Assembly (NCBI RefSeq): GCF_007997215.1
Contig: NZ_VORW01000001.1
Coordinates: 558,001-622,000 of the forward strand
DNA length: 64,000 nt
Origin: Algoriphagus aquimarinus
Lineage (GTDB): Bacteria > Bacteroidota > Bacteroidia > Cytophagales > Cyclobacteriaceae
Reading direction: 5' to 3'
Position 1 is the stretch's first letter. Every line of letters starts with the position of its first letter. The notes beneath the pieces were generated by a model. The model ran no database searches. It saw nothing but the letters and a program-made list of their open reading frames with translations, and was not told where the DNA came from. Positions 45,275 to 53,977 of this stretch are shown piece after piece. Position numbers and translations under genes: made by a program.

Positions 45275-46690
45275 TTAAGATTCGAGATTTTGCTCTCGAT
45301 ATTGGGCAATAATCTTGTATAAGGCTTTCTGCTGTTTAAGCTCTGGCATCAAATCATACATGATGCTATGCTTTTCAAAGTCCAAAGTTAACCCATTTTC
45401 CAAAAATGAAAACGCCTCTTTGTAATTGCCCATTTTGATTAGGTAAACTACCAGGCGATAATAAAGCTCTGCTTCCTCTGGCATCTCCTCAATTGCTTCA
45501 CGAGTTACATCAATTGCTTCTTCGAAACGATTTTGCTCGAAGTATATAAGTGCCAGATTTACATAGGTTTCCAAAATACCTGGCTCCAAATTGATAGCTT
45601 CCTCATACGCTTCAGAACTAGCCTGCATGTTGCCCAAATTAAATTCAGCATCTGCAAGACCTACCCAATAATTAGAATTTTCTTTTGTAAGATTTAACGC
45701 TTTCTTGAAATAATGTATGGCTTCGAAGAATTTTTCCTTCTTCAGCATGCACATTCCTAGCCCAAACCAAGCGTCATCGTACTCCTCATCAAATTTGGCA
45801 GACTTCTTAAAATATTTGAATGCTTCATCTATTTTTTCAAGTTTCTCATAGGCAGCTCCCATGTAGCAGCAATTCTCCGCATTTGCACCTTCACAATTTA
45901 TTGTATTCTGATAGGCTTCCAACGCAAGTTCATACTGCTGGGTATTCATTAAAGCATTACCCAGATTGAAATAGGCAGAGGCAAACGCATCATCAATCAA
46001 AATGGCATAATCATACGCCTTGATCGCATCCTCAAATCTACCTAGACGATTATAAACTACTCCTAGATTATACCAAGCGCCCGCACTGTAAGGATCCTGA
46101 TCAATGAATTCCTGGTAGAAATCCAGAATTTCATCAAAAGAGCCTTCTTCCTCAGTAATCATCGCCAACTGGAAAAGTGCATCTTCGTGATTGATGCGAC
46201 TCTTTACAGCTTCTTTGAAATAGTAGCTTGCTTTTTCATTGTTGTTTTGGACGCGGTACAGATTCCCTAAGGAATAGTATACCTCGGCCTTGTCTTCCGC
46301 TAATGGCAGGAAATTCTCCAACAACTCAATGCCATCCTGCGGTGTGCCTCCCAAAATATGGGCATTAGCCAAAGCAAGAATGATTTCCTCGTTGTTTGGA
46401 GATATATTATTTATGTTTTCCAATATGCCCAGTCCTTCTTCCAATTCATCATTGAATATCAGGCATTGCGCTTGGAGGAGCTTAATTTCTACAGAGAATG
46501 GAAATCGTTCCAACGAAAACTCAGCAGCACGAAGTGCCTTGAGAAACTTCTGTTGATCAAAGTAAAATCGGATGATATCTTCCAATTCTTCCTCTTCGAA
46601 ATAAAGGTCCAGATTGGCTTGAAGGGAATTTTCAAATCGCTCTACCAGCTTCTTGTCATTTTCCCAATCATGATCGTGATCTCCAGTCAT
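45275..46690 (-). CDS. Tetratricopeptide repeat protein
   Basis: The 471-residue soluble protein has at least ten TPR units (about residues 70-430), for example GAWYNLGVVYNRLGRFEDAI, ASAYFNLGNALMNTQQYELA and DAWFGLGMCMLKKEKFFEAI. No signal peptide. TPR arrays bind other proteins; the partner is unknown. It precedes the ComA-like gene by 16 bp, so they are co-transcribed. Confidence 0.85.
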   Translation of the reverse strand: MTGDHDHDWENDKKLVERFENSLQANLDLYFEEEELEDIIRFYFDQQKFLKALRAAEFSLERFPFSVEIKLLQAQCLIFNDELEEGLGILENINNISPNNEEIILALANAHILGGTPQDGIELLENFLPLAEDKAEVYYSLGNLYRVQNNNEKASYYFKEAVKSRINHEDALFQLAMITEEEGSFDEILDFYQEFIDQDPYSAGAWYNLGVVYNRLGRFEDAIKAYDYAILIDDAFASAYFNLGNALMNTQQYELALEAYQNTINCEGANAENCCYMGAAYEKLEKIDEAFKYFKKSAKFDEEYDDAWFGLGMCMLKKEKFFEAIHYFKKALNLTKENSNYWVGLADAEFNLGNMQASSEAYEEAINLEPGILETYVNLALIYFEQNRFEEAIDVTREAIEEMPEEAELYYRLVVYLIKMGNYKEAFSFLENGLTLDFEKHSIMYDLMPELKQQKALYKIIAQYREQNLES

Positions 46691-46835
46691 TAGGATGTGT
46701 TATGGTTTATTTAAGTTACCAATTAATTTGGTCTCTCAAAATCTCGATTTGTTAATTTTCATTCTACTCTTTCAGCGAAATTATGTCCTCTCACTTTAAA
46801 GCTTTTGGTAGAAACGATAGGGATCAAAAATAAGT

Positions 46836-47789
46836 TTACTTTGACCAGTTAAAGGTGTCTTCCAAGCTATGATAGTCATTATTAAGCAGCTTATTCACTT
46901 TAGTATTATCGAAAAATAGTTTTTGCTGTGAAATCATTGCTGTTTTCTTATTCAGCGGACTTTTACTCAATCCTATTTTTCTAAATATAGTATTGAAAAA
47001 CACTGCAATTTTCAGCATGAAAGGACTTACTGCTTTAGAGGGTGCCTTTTTGCCAAACACGGCAGCCATTTTCTCAAAGAATTCTTTGTACGAAATCTGC
47101 TCATTATTTAAAATGAATCGCTCGCCCCAAACTTCTTTTTGCACTAATTCTCTTACTTGCCTGGCCGCGTCCCGTACATCGATGTAGTTCAAGTCTCCCT
47201 GAGGGTAATAAGAATTCTCTTCCAGCACATACTGGTAAATGTCTGAAGAACTGCGATTATCACTGACTTTACCTAATAAAATGGAAGGGTTCACTACGAT
47301 CAAATCCAAACCTTCTTGCTCTCCACGCCACACTTCTAATTCCGCTAAATATTTAGATATACCGTAGTCTGTGTTGAGGGGAGATTCGACCCATTTAAAT
47401 TTTTCGTCAATTTTGGTCAACTCAGGGCTCCTTCCGATCGCAGCGACGGAACTGATATGTACAAGCTTTTTCACTCCAGAATTAAGCATGGCATTGACCA
47501 GATTTATAGTACCATCCACATTACTACTATGCAAACTCTCTTCGTCATTTGCATCAAAAGAGACTTTGCCCGCGGCATGTACTGCTATATCCATTCCTTC
47601 GAGCGCCGACTCAATAGATTCAATATCAGAAAGCTCTCCTTCATGCCAGCAAATCGGGAAATTAATTTCTTCGAGCAATCTCAGTGATGAACTTGACCTA
47701 CGAAAACCATGAATCTCACCAAGCGCAGCAAACTCTTTAGCCAAATAGCTTCCAAATAATCCTGTAATACCTGTAATAAGAATTTTCAT
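46836..47789 (-). CDS. NAD-dependent epimerase/dehydratase-type protein
   Basis: The 317-residue protein is an extended short-chain dehydrogenase. It has the nucleotide motif ITGITGLFGSYLA (Gly-rich loop, residues 7-13) and the catalytic Tyr142-x3-Lys146 (DYGISKYLAE), with the third residue of the triad in HISSVAAIG. The dihydroflavonol-reductase-like group and nucleotide-sugar epimerases look alike here, so the substrate is open. It lies 15 bp downstream of the PHP gene, and with it and rfbC forms a probable surface-sugar operon. Confidence 0.82.
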   Translation of the reverse strand: MKILITGITGLFGSYLAKEFAALGEIHGFRRSSSSLRLLEEINFPICWHEGELSDIESIESALEGMDIAVHAAGKVSFDANDEESLHSSNVDGTINLVNAMLNSGVKKLVHISSVAAIGRSPELTKIDEKFKWVESPLNTDYGISKYLAELEVWRGEQEGLDLIVVNPSILLGKVSDNRSSSDIYQYVLEENSYYPQGDLNYIDVRDAARQVRELVQKEVWGERFILNNEQISYKEFFEKMAAVFGKKAPSKAVSPFMLKIAVFFNTIFRKIGLSKSPLNKKTAMISQQKLFFDNTKVNKLLNNDYHSLEDTFNWSK

Positions 47790-47804
47790 GGACCAACCCG
47801 CAAA

Positions 47805-48551
47805 TCAAAGAGTGGAATTTAGCACATCAAGTTGCTTGATTTTGCTGTATAATTTTGACTTTGGTAGAGTCTCCATCATATCCAGATAGCGTGGGTTGTG
47901 GCAGTCGGTACCAAAAAATTTCACTAACCCCATTTCTATCAGCATCTCACCAAAATCTTTTACAGGCTTGGAATAAAAACCAGTAAGTGATAGCAAGTTA
48001 ATTTGAAAGAGGATTTGCCTGTCTGTCAGATCCTGAAGAAATCCCTTGTCGCCAATTAAGTACTGATAACGTTCTGGATGCGCGAGAATAGGCTTATAAC
48101 CTGCCATTTCAAGTTGAAAGATAATCTCCAAAAGCATTTGAGGCTTATTGATAAAGCCCGTTTCTACTAAGATGTAATTGTCACCGAACGTAAGAACTTC
48201 CTCTCCATTTTTGATTTTCTCAAGGAAAATCTCGTCCATATAATATTCAGCAGCAGCTTCTATCTCAATGGAAATGCCTTCTTTTTTAACCGCTCTCCTT
48301 AGATCCTCCAGGCCCATATTTACGATTTCAGGCGTGTTGCGATAATACTCAGACATTATATGTGGAGTAGTGATGATTTTGCGCAAGCCATAATCAGACA
48401 ACCGCTTAATCAAATGGAGAGATTCCTCCATACTTTTAGATCCATCATCGATACCGGGTATCAAATGCGAATGCATATCAACCTCCAACCAACTTAGGTC
48501 AAGGTTCTCATATACCTCCGGTTGTTTCTTAAACAGATCTAAAAATCCCAT
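47805..48551 (-). CDS. CpsB/CapC-family PHP-type tyrosine phosphatase
   Basis: The 248-residue protein has the PHP fold of Wzb-type tyrosine phosphatases: DMHSHLIPGIDDGSKSMEESL (metal-binding His and Asp), TTPHIMSEYY, and ILAHPERYQYL. These phosphatases dephosphorylate tyrosine kinases that control capsule and exopolysaccharide chain export. No Wzc-type kinase is in the window. It overlaps the rfbC stop by one base and is followed by the SDR gene. Confidence 0.87.
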   Translation of the reverse strand: MGFLDLFKKQPEVYENLDLSWLEVDMHSHLIPGIDDGSKSMEESLHLIKRLSDYGLRKIITTPHIMSEYYRNTPEIVNMGLEDLRRAVKKEGISIEIEAAAEYYMDEIFLEKIKNGEEVLTFGDNYILVETGFINKPQMLLEIIFQLEMAGYKPILAHPERYQYLIGDKGFLQDLTDRQILFQINLLSLTGFYSKPVKDFGEMLIEMGLVKFFGTDCHNPRYLDMMETLPKSKLYSKIKQLDVLNSTL

Positions 48552-49102
48552 TACAATCCTCCTTCACTAATTTTAAATTCTTCTAACGTAGGCCATTCGG
48601 CATCTTTCTCAGAAGTAATCGGCTCATCAATCTGCCAGTCTATATTTAATGCTGGATCATTCCAAAGAATCCCCCCTTCACTTTCTTTGTTGTAATAATT
48701 GGAGCACTTATATGCGAAGATCGAATCTTCCAATACTGAAAATCCATGCGCAAAACCTGTGGGCACATACATCAGGTTATTCCTGCTTGAATCCAGAATG
48801 GCAGAATATTTCTCTCCAAAGGTGGAAGAGCCTTTCCTCAAATCCACGATTACGTCAAGAACTTTCCCCTGAATCACTCGTACCAATTTTGCCTGGGCAA
48901 ACTCGCCTTTCTGAAAATGAAGACCTCGCACTGTTCCTTTCTGAGAGTAACTCTGATTATCTTGAACCCAGTCATGATCCACTCCTTCAGAGTGCAACCA
49001 ATCTGCTCGGTACGACTCAAAGAAATAACCTCTCTGGTCCTCAAAAATCCTTGGAAATATCTCTAAAACACCTGTTAAGGTGGCTTTTTTTACTTGGGCC
49101 AT
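48551..49102 (-). CDS. rfbC: dTDP-4-dehydrorhamnose 3,5-epimerase
   Basis: The 183-residue cupin-type epimerase has all family blocks: FEDQRGYFFESYRADW, QDNQSYSQKGTVRGLHFQK (catalytic His), RVIQGKVLDVIVDLRKGSSTF, and YKCSNYYNKESEGGILWNDP with the active-site Tyr. It makes dTDP-4-dehydro-L-rhamnose in dTDP-L-rhamnose synthesis. RfbA, RfbB and RfbD are not in the window. First gene of the group with the PHP phosphatase and SDR. Confidence 0.95.
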   Translation of the reverse strand: MAQVKKATLTGVLEIFPRIFEDQRGYFFESYRADWLHSEGVDHDWVQDNQSYSQKGTVRGLHFQKGEFAQAKLVRVIQGKVLDVIVDLRKGSSTFGEKYSAILDSSRNNLMYVPTGFAHGFSVLEDSIFAYKCSNYYNKESEGGILWNDPALNIDWQIDEPITSEKDAEWPTLEEFKISEGGL

Positions 49103-49300
49103 TGGGATGTATTAGTTTCTGCTTTAAAAGGCAAAATAACCACCAGTCAAATCACTATCCTAATCAATTCTAAGGAAATATGTCGAACTTTACAGGAATC
49201 TAACATGCCAATTTAAAAAAATTGCCTCAATTGGCCATTTCTAAGCAATTAGGAAACTATAATTTAGCGTTTCGCATTGTTTCGATATAGCAATTAATTT

Positions 49301-50551
49301 ATGAGTAAACATTCCCGCAAACTTCAAAAACTTCACGAAACAGGTGGCAAAGAAGAAACTGCCATCTTAGTAAGTGTGGTTCGTCAATATCAAACCGAGC
49401 AACAAACGGAGGAATATCTTGATGAATTGGCATTCCTGACAGAAACTCTCGGTGCAAAGACAGTTCATCGCTTTACCCAGAAAATGGAAAAACCAGATAT
49501 CAAGACCTTTGTAGGCTCTGGAAAACTTGAAGAGATTCAAGCATATATCAAGCATTTCGAAGTAGATATGGTCATTTTTGATGATGACCTCTCACCTTCT
49601 CAGATGAGAAACTTAGAGAATGAATTGAAGGTCACGATCTACGATAGGTCACTTCTGATTCTGGATATTTTCTTAAAGAGAGCACAAACTGCCCAAGCTA
49701 AAACGCAGGTAGAACTTGCCCGCTTCCAATATCTACTCCCTCGATTGACAAATCTCTGGACTCACTTGGAGCGACAGCGAGGAGGTACAACTACTCGTGG
49801 CGGATCAGGTGAAAAGGAAATCGAAACTGATAAGCGAGATATCAGAAATCGAATCACTCTGCTGAAAGAGAAACTTCGTGAAATAGAAAAACAAGGAGAA
49901 ACGCAGCGTAAAGGCCGAAAAGGAATCGTTCGAGTAGCCGTAGTGGGTTATACCAATGTGGGTAAAAGCACCTTGATGAATCTAATTACCAAGACAAATA
50001 TTCTGGCTGAGAATAAACTCTTTGCCACGGTGGACTCCACCGTACGCAAGATGGTACTAGAAAATATCCCTTTCCTACTCTCCGATACTGTCGGATTTAT
50101 CCGAAAACTTCCTACTCACCTCATTGCTGCTTTTAAATCTACCTTGGATGAAATCCGTGAAGCTGATTTACTTGTACACGTGGTTGATATTTCTCATCCG
50201 CATTTCGAAGATCATATCGCAGTAGTCACTGAGACATTAAATGAGATCAAGGCCGGTGATAAACCTATACTACTTGTCTTCAATAAAATCGATCTGGTGG
50301 AGACCATGCCTAGCGTGGAAGAAAGCATGAAAATGACTGAATTGGAATTAGAGGAAGCAGATTTCCACGATTTCGATGCTTTGGCGGAGGCTTATGGAAA
50401 AAAAACAGGGATTCCACCAGTATTCATGGCTGCTGCTAGCGGACAGAATGTTGAAGGTTTTCGACAAGCATTAATCACAGAAGTGAAAAAACAGCACCGA
50501 AAAATCTATCCTCATTACTTAGAAGACGAAACATTCACAATTGATGAATAG
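49301..50551 (+). CDS. hflX: GTPase HflX
   Basis: The 416-residue protein has the HflX N-terminal domain (about 20-180, with KTFVGSGKLEEIQAY, and YDRSLLILDIFLKRAQT), a basic glycine-rich linker (ERQRGGTTTRGGSGEKE) and a GTPase domain with GYTNVGKST (G1), DTVGFIRKLP (G3), FNKIDLVE (G4). It splits stalled or stressed 70S ribosomes. Stands alone with a strong terminator. Confidence 0.95.
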   Translation: MSKHSRKLQKLHETGGKEETAILVSVVRQYQTEQQTEEYLDELAFLTETLGAKTVHRFTQKMEKPDIKTFVGSGKLEEIQAYIKHFEVDMVIFDDDLSPSQMRNLENELKVTIYDRSLLILDIFLKRAQTAQAKTQVELARFQYLLPRLTNLWTHLERQRGGTTTRGGSGEKEIETDKRDIRNRITLLKEKLREIEKQGETQRKGRKGIVRVAVVGYTNVGKSTLMNLITKTNILAENKLFATVDSTVRKMVLENIPFLLSDTVGFIRKLPTHLIAAFKSTLDEIREADLLVHVVDISHPHFEDHIAVVTETLNEIKAGDKPILLVFNKIDLVETMPSVEESMKMTELELEEADFHDFDALAEAYGKKTGIPPVFMAAASGQNVEGFRQALITEVKKQHRKIYPHYLEDETFTIDE

Positions 50552-50559
50552 GAAATAGA

Positions 50560-50592
50560 AAAGACTATCATCACAGTGATAGTCTTTTTATT
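50560..50592 (+). terminator. Rho-independent terminator of hflX
   Basis: AAAGACTATCA (50560-50570) and TGATAGTCTTT (50577-50587) form an 11-bp stem with a 6-nt loop, followed by a T run. It lies 8 bp after the hflX stop. Confidence 0.85.
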
Positions 50593-50678
50593 GTATGTGT
50601 ACTTCAGTATACTTTTTATGAAATTTTGTTTACTCAGATACAATTTTTTGGCCTTAAATTTCTGCTAACCTTAGCATT

Positions 50679-51746
50679 ATGAATACGGATTTCTCACAGT
50701 ATGACATTTTTTTTGAATTAACTCCAGACTTAGTCTGCATAGCTGGTTTTGACGGATATTTCAAAAAAATAAACCCTGCGGTCAAGGAAGTTTTAGGTTA
50801 TTCTTATGATGAATTGTATTCCAACCCAATCCATCATTTTATCTATCATGAAGACAAAGAAACTACTGCTCGAGAGAGGTCAGAATTACTTAAGTCTACC
50901 CCTCTAGTAAATTTCGAAAATAGATATTTAACTAAGTCAGGTGAAATAATCTGGCTGTCTTGGACTTCCCAACCTGTACAGGAAGAGCAAATAATTTTTG
51001 CTATAGCTAGAGACATCACACACAAAAAAGAACTTGAGACAGATAGAAATACCCTATTAACCAACCTTACGGAAATAAATAAAGATCTGCGGCATATAGG
51101 GCATATGACTTCACACGATCTAAGATCTCCGGTGAACAACCTCTTGTCTATTTATGAATTAATAGATTATTCAAAGATTACGGATAAAGAGACATTAGAG
51201 CTTTTGGAGCTTTTTAAAATGAGCTGCGAGGATTTACGGGAAAAACTTAATGTTTATTCTAAGGAACTCCGAGAAAAACAATCCCTATTCATCCCTGTTC
51301 AAGAAATTGACCTGAAGAAAGTGATACGAAATGTGTCAAAATCAATCAGTACACTTCTCAAAAACTCTGGCGCAACTGTAATAGGCAACTTTACAGAATT
51401 ACCAAAAATCACTTCCAATGCCACCTATCTTGAGAGTGTATTTCTTAATCTAACTACCAATTCTATAAAGTATAGGAAAGTAGGAGTCAAACCAATCATT
51501 ACGATTACCTCAACACGAGTTGAAGACAAAGTCCATCTGATCTTTTCAGACAATGGGCTGGGCTTTGATTTGGAAAAAGTTAAGGATAAACTTTTTGGGT
51601 TTCAGCAGACCTTCCATACCAATGAAGACAGTCGAGGTATTGGCCTTTATTTGGTATACAACCACATACAAAGCCTTGGGGGAACAATAGAAGTTGAGAG
51701 TAAGGTTGGTGAAGGAACCACTTTTAGAATAATTCTGAATTATTAA
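50679..51746 (+). CDS. Orphan PAS-domain sensor histidine kinase
   Basis: The 355-residue cytoplasmic kinase has an N-terminal PAS domain (about 8-115), an HisKA helix with phospho-acceptor His146 (SHDLRSP), and a HATPase domain with an N box (FLNLTTNSIKY, Asn257/Asn261), G1 DNGLGFD (291-297) and G2 RGIGLYL (319-325). It has no membrane helices or periplasmic sensor and no response regulator next to it. The PAS domain suggests a small-molecule, redox or light signal. Target unknown. Confidence 0.9.
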   Translation: MNTDFSQYDIFFELTPDLVCIAGFDGYFKKINPAVKEVLGYSYDELYSNPIHHFIYHEDKETTARERSELLKSTPLVNFENRYLTKSGEIIWLSWTSQPVQEEQIIFAIARDITHKKELETDRNTLLTNLTEINKDLRHIGHMTSHDLRSPVNNLLSIYELIDYSKITDKETLELLELFKMSCEDLREKLNVYSKELREKQSLFIPVQEIDLKKVIRNVSKSISTLLKNSGATVIGNFTELPKITSNATYLESVFLNLTTNSIKYRKVGVKPIITITSTRVEDKVHLIFSDNGLGFDLEKVKDKLFGFQQTFHTNEDSRGIGLYLVYNHIQSLGGTIEVESKVGEGTTFRIILNY

Positions 51747-51870
51747 GATTTACAATGAAAATTATAGACTGCTTCAAATTTTTATGAAATCCTTAGACAT
51801 AGCAGGACAGCTTTACCAATAATAATATTTTGTTTGGTGCGATTAAGCAAAAATCCACAACTTAGCATTA

Positions 51871-53538
51871 ATGAATAAATCGATATATCTTTTTTTTACA
51901 GCCTCGCTACTTATTTTCTCCTGCTCTCAGAAAAATCAATATGGAAGTGATATTAGTACTGATTCGGAGCAAATTGAAGCTGGAAAGGTACTTTTTGAAA
52001 ACAACTGCAGCAGCTGCCACAACTTCCAGCAAAATGGCATTGGCCCAAACCTGAGCGGAATCACACATAGTGTGGAAACTGAATGGGTCAGAAACTTCAT
52101 TAAAGACCCAGCCAAAGTAATTGATGCTAATGATCCCCGAGCGGCTTCACTTTTCGAAGTATATAACACGTATATGCCTGCCTTTTCTGGATTGAAAGAA
52201 GAAGACCTCAATAATATATTAGCCTATCTCCATACCTATAAAACATTGCCTGACACAGTACCTCAGATAGGCTTAGAGAATCCAATACCCGATAGTATCC
52301 CAGATTCGGGGATCAGGCTGGAATTAGAATTTTATACGCAGATTCCCGCATCAAACCCAGAACCTCCACTAGCCAAAATCACTAAGCTCGAGTCAGAATC
52401 AGTATCCGGGCGAACTTTTGTAAGTGATCAGCATGGCACGCTATACGAACTAAAAGATGGGAAGTATTCGGTCTATTTACCATTAAAAGAACTTCGTACA
52501 AAATTGGTTTCCAAGCCAGGATTGGCCACAGGGTTTGGGAGCTATGCTTTTCATCCCGAATTCACAACCAATGGCCTTTTATATACTTCGCATACTGAAC
52601 CTGCGGGAACTATGCCAGCTGATTTTACCTATGCCGATAGCATCAATGTAAAAATGCAATGGGTGCTAACCGAGTGGAAAACTAATAATCCTGATGCTCC
52701 TACCTTCATTGGAGAAGGACGGGAATTCATGCGTATAAATGTGGTGACTGTGATTCATGGCGTACAGGAACTAGCTTTTAATCCTAATTCCAAATCAGGA
52801 AGTGAGGATTATGGGTTTCTATATGTTGGAATTGGAGATGGTGGAGCTGCCGAAAGTGGATTTGCTTTTATTCCAGATCACCATGGATCAAAAGTTTGGA
52901 GCAGTATCATGCGAATAAATCCGGCAGGCAGGAATAGCACAAATGGAAAATATGGGATTCCTGATAGCAATCCTTTTGCAGGACAGGATGGAAAAGCGGG
53001 AGAAGTCTATGCCTATGGATTCCGCAATCCTAATCGGATATTCTGGGATACAAAAGGAAGGATGTTTGCTACTGAAATTGGCCATCACAATGTAGAAGAA
53101 CTGAACCTAATCGAACCTGGAAACTTCTATGGCTGGCCTATAAGAGAAGGTACTTTTATTATTAATCCATACGCGGATATGCATAGTGTGTTTCCAATCA
53201 CTGATCAGGATAAAAATCTACCTTCAACCTATCCAATTATTCAAATTGATCATGATGAGATAGCTGCCATTATCGGCGGGTACTTCATGCCTTCAGGTCC
53301 GCTCAAAGACAAATGGGTATTTGGAAATATTCCTAATGGTAGGCTACTTTTCGCAGATCTCAGTGACCTAAATAACGTAACATTCGCAAGCTGGGGAATA
53401 ACCTATGAGGGTAAAGAAATGAGCCTAGAGGAACTTTGTGGAAGTAAGCGTGTGGATCTAAAATTTGGGCAAGATAAAACTGGACAAGCTTATCTGATGA
53501 CCAAGGCAGACGGGAAAATTTATAAGATAAAAGACTAG
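51871..53538 (+). CDS. Cytochrome c–sugar dehydrogenase fusion lipoprotein
   Basis: The 555-residue protein has a lipoprotein-type signal (LLIFSCSQ, Cys18), a cytochrome c domain with CSSCH at 46-50 and likely distal ligand Met102 (TYMPAF), a linker, then a PQQ-dependent glucose/sorbosone dehydrogenase propeller (about 165-550), seen in GIGDGGAAESGF, GSKVWSSIMRINP, YGFRNPNRIFWD and EIGHHNVEELNLI. It should oxidise a sugar or aldose at the outer membrane or periplasm and pass electrons through its own haem. Whether PQQ is made here cannot be told. Monocistronic. Confidence 0.88.
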   Translation: MNKSIYLFFTASLLIFSCSQKNQYGSDISTDSEQIEAGKVLFENNCSSCHNFQQNGIGPNLSGITHSVETEWVRNFIKDPAKVIDANDPRAASLFEVYNTYMPAFSGLKEEDLNNILAYLHTYKTLPDTVPQIGLENPIPDSIPDSGIRLELEFYTQIPASNPEPPLAKITKLESESVSGRTFVSDQHGTLYELKDGKYSVYLPLKELRTKLVSKPGLATGFGSYAFHPEFTTNGLLYTSHTEPAGTMPADFTYADSINVKMQWVLTEWKTNNPDAPTFIGEGREFMRINVVTVIHGVQELAFNPNSKSGSEDYGFLYVGIGDGGAAESGFAFIPDHHGSKVWSSIMRINPAGRNSTNGKYGIPDSNPFAGQDGKAGEVYAYGFRNPNRIFWDTKGRMFATEIGHHNVEELNLIEPGNFYGWPIREGTFIINPYADMHSVFPITDQDKNLPSTYPIIQIDHDEIAAIIGGYFMPSGPLKDKWVFGNIPNGRLLFADLSDLNNVTFASWGITYEGKEMSLEELCGSKRVDLKFGQDKTGQAYLMTKADGKIYKIKD

Positions 53539-53608
53539 AAATATCTGTTCAAAAAATCATGACTTGGAGTAGTTTGGTTTTTGAAACGAATTAGTAAATT
53601 GATATGCT

Positions 53609-53977
53609 ATGTTTGAGTATACCAATCAATTATCCATGGATATTATTTTTTTCGGAAAGAAAATATCCCGCGAGCTATTGATAGCTAACCCTTGGCATTG
53701 TCTAACTGAAACCAGAAAGATTGACGCTTATTACAGCTTCTTCGAAGATGGAACTTCTGTCAAGAGTGAAAATGGTGAGGAACTTGAATTGGATTGGAGA
53801 CTAACTCCTGAAGGAATTCTAGAATTCATCGATGACATTGATCCTCCGCTTCGATTTGAAGTGAAGTGTTTAGGAAATCAAATGATTGTATTCAAATACC
53901 CTGGCGACAACATGACTGGTTTGGTCCTGTTCACAGAGGAAAAGGCAAAAGAAGTACTTATCCCATTTTTGAACTAG
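53609..53977 (+). CDS. Small hypothetical protein
   Basis: I do not recognise a family. The 122-residue soluble protein has a pattern of short strands (DGTSVKSENGEELELDW, VFKYPGDNMTGLVLF) and ends in a helix. It starts with ATG and its TAG overlaps the stop of the convergent M1 peptidase by 4 bp, in a palindrome GAACTAGTTC (53971-53980). No function can be offered. Confidence 0.6.
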   Translation: MFEYTNQLSMDIIFFGKKISRELLIANPWHCLTETRKIDAYYSFFEDGTSVKSENGEELELDWRLTPEGILEFIDDIDPPLRFEVKCLGNQMIVFKYPGDNMTGLVLFTEEKAKEVLIPFLN

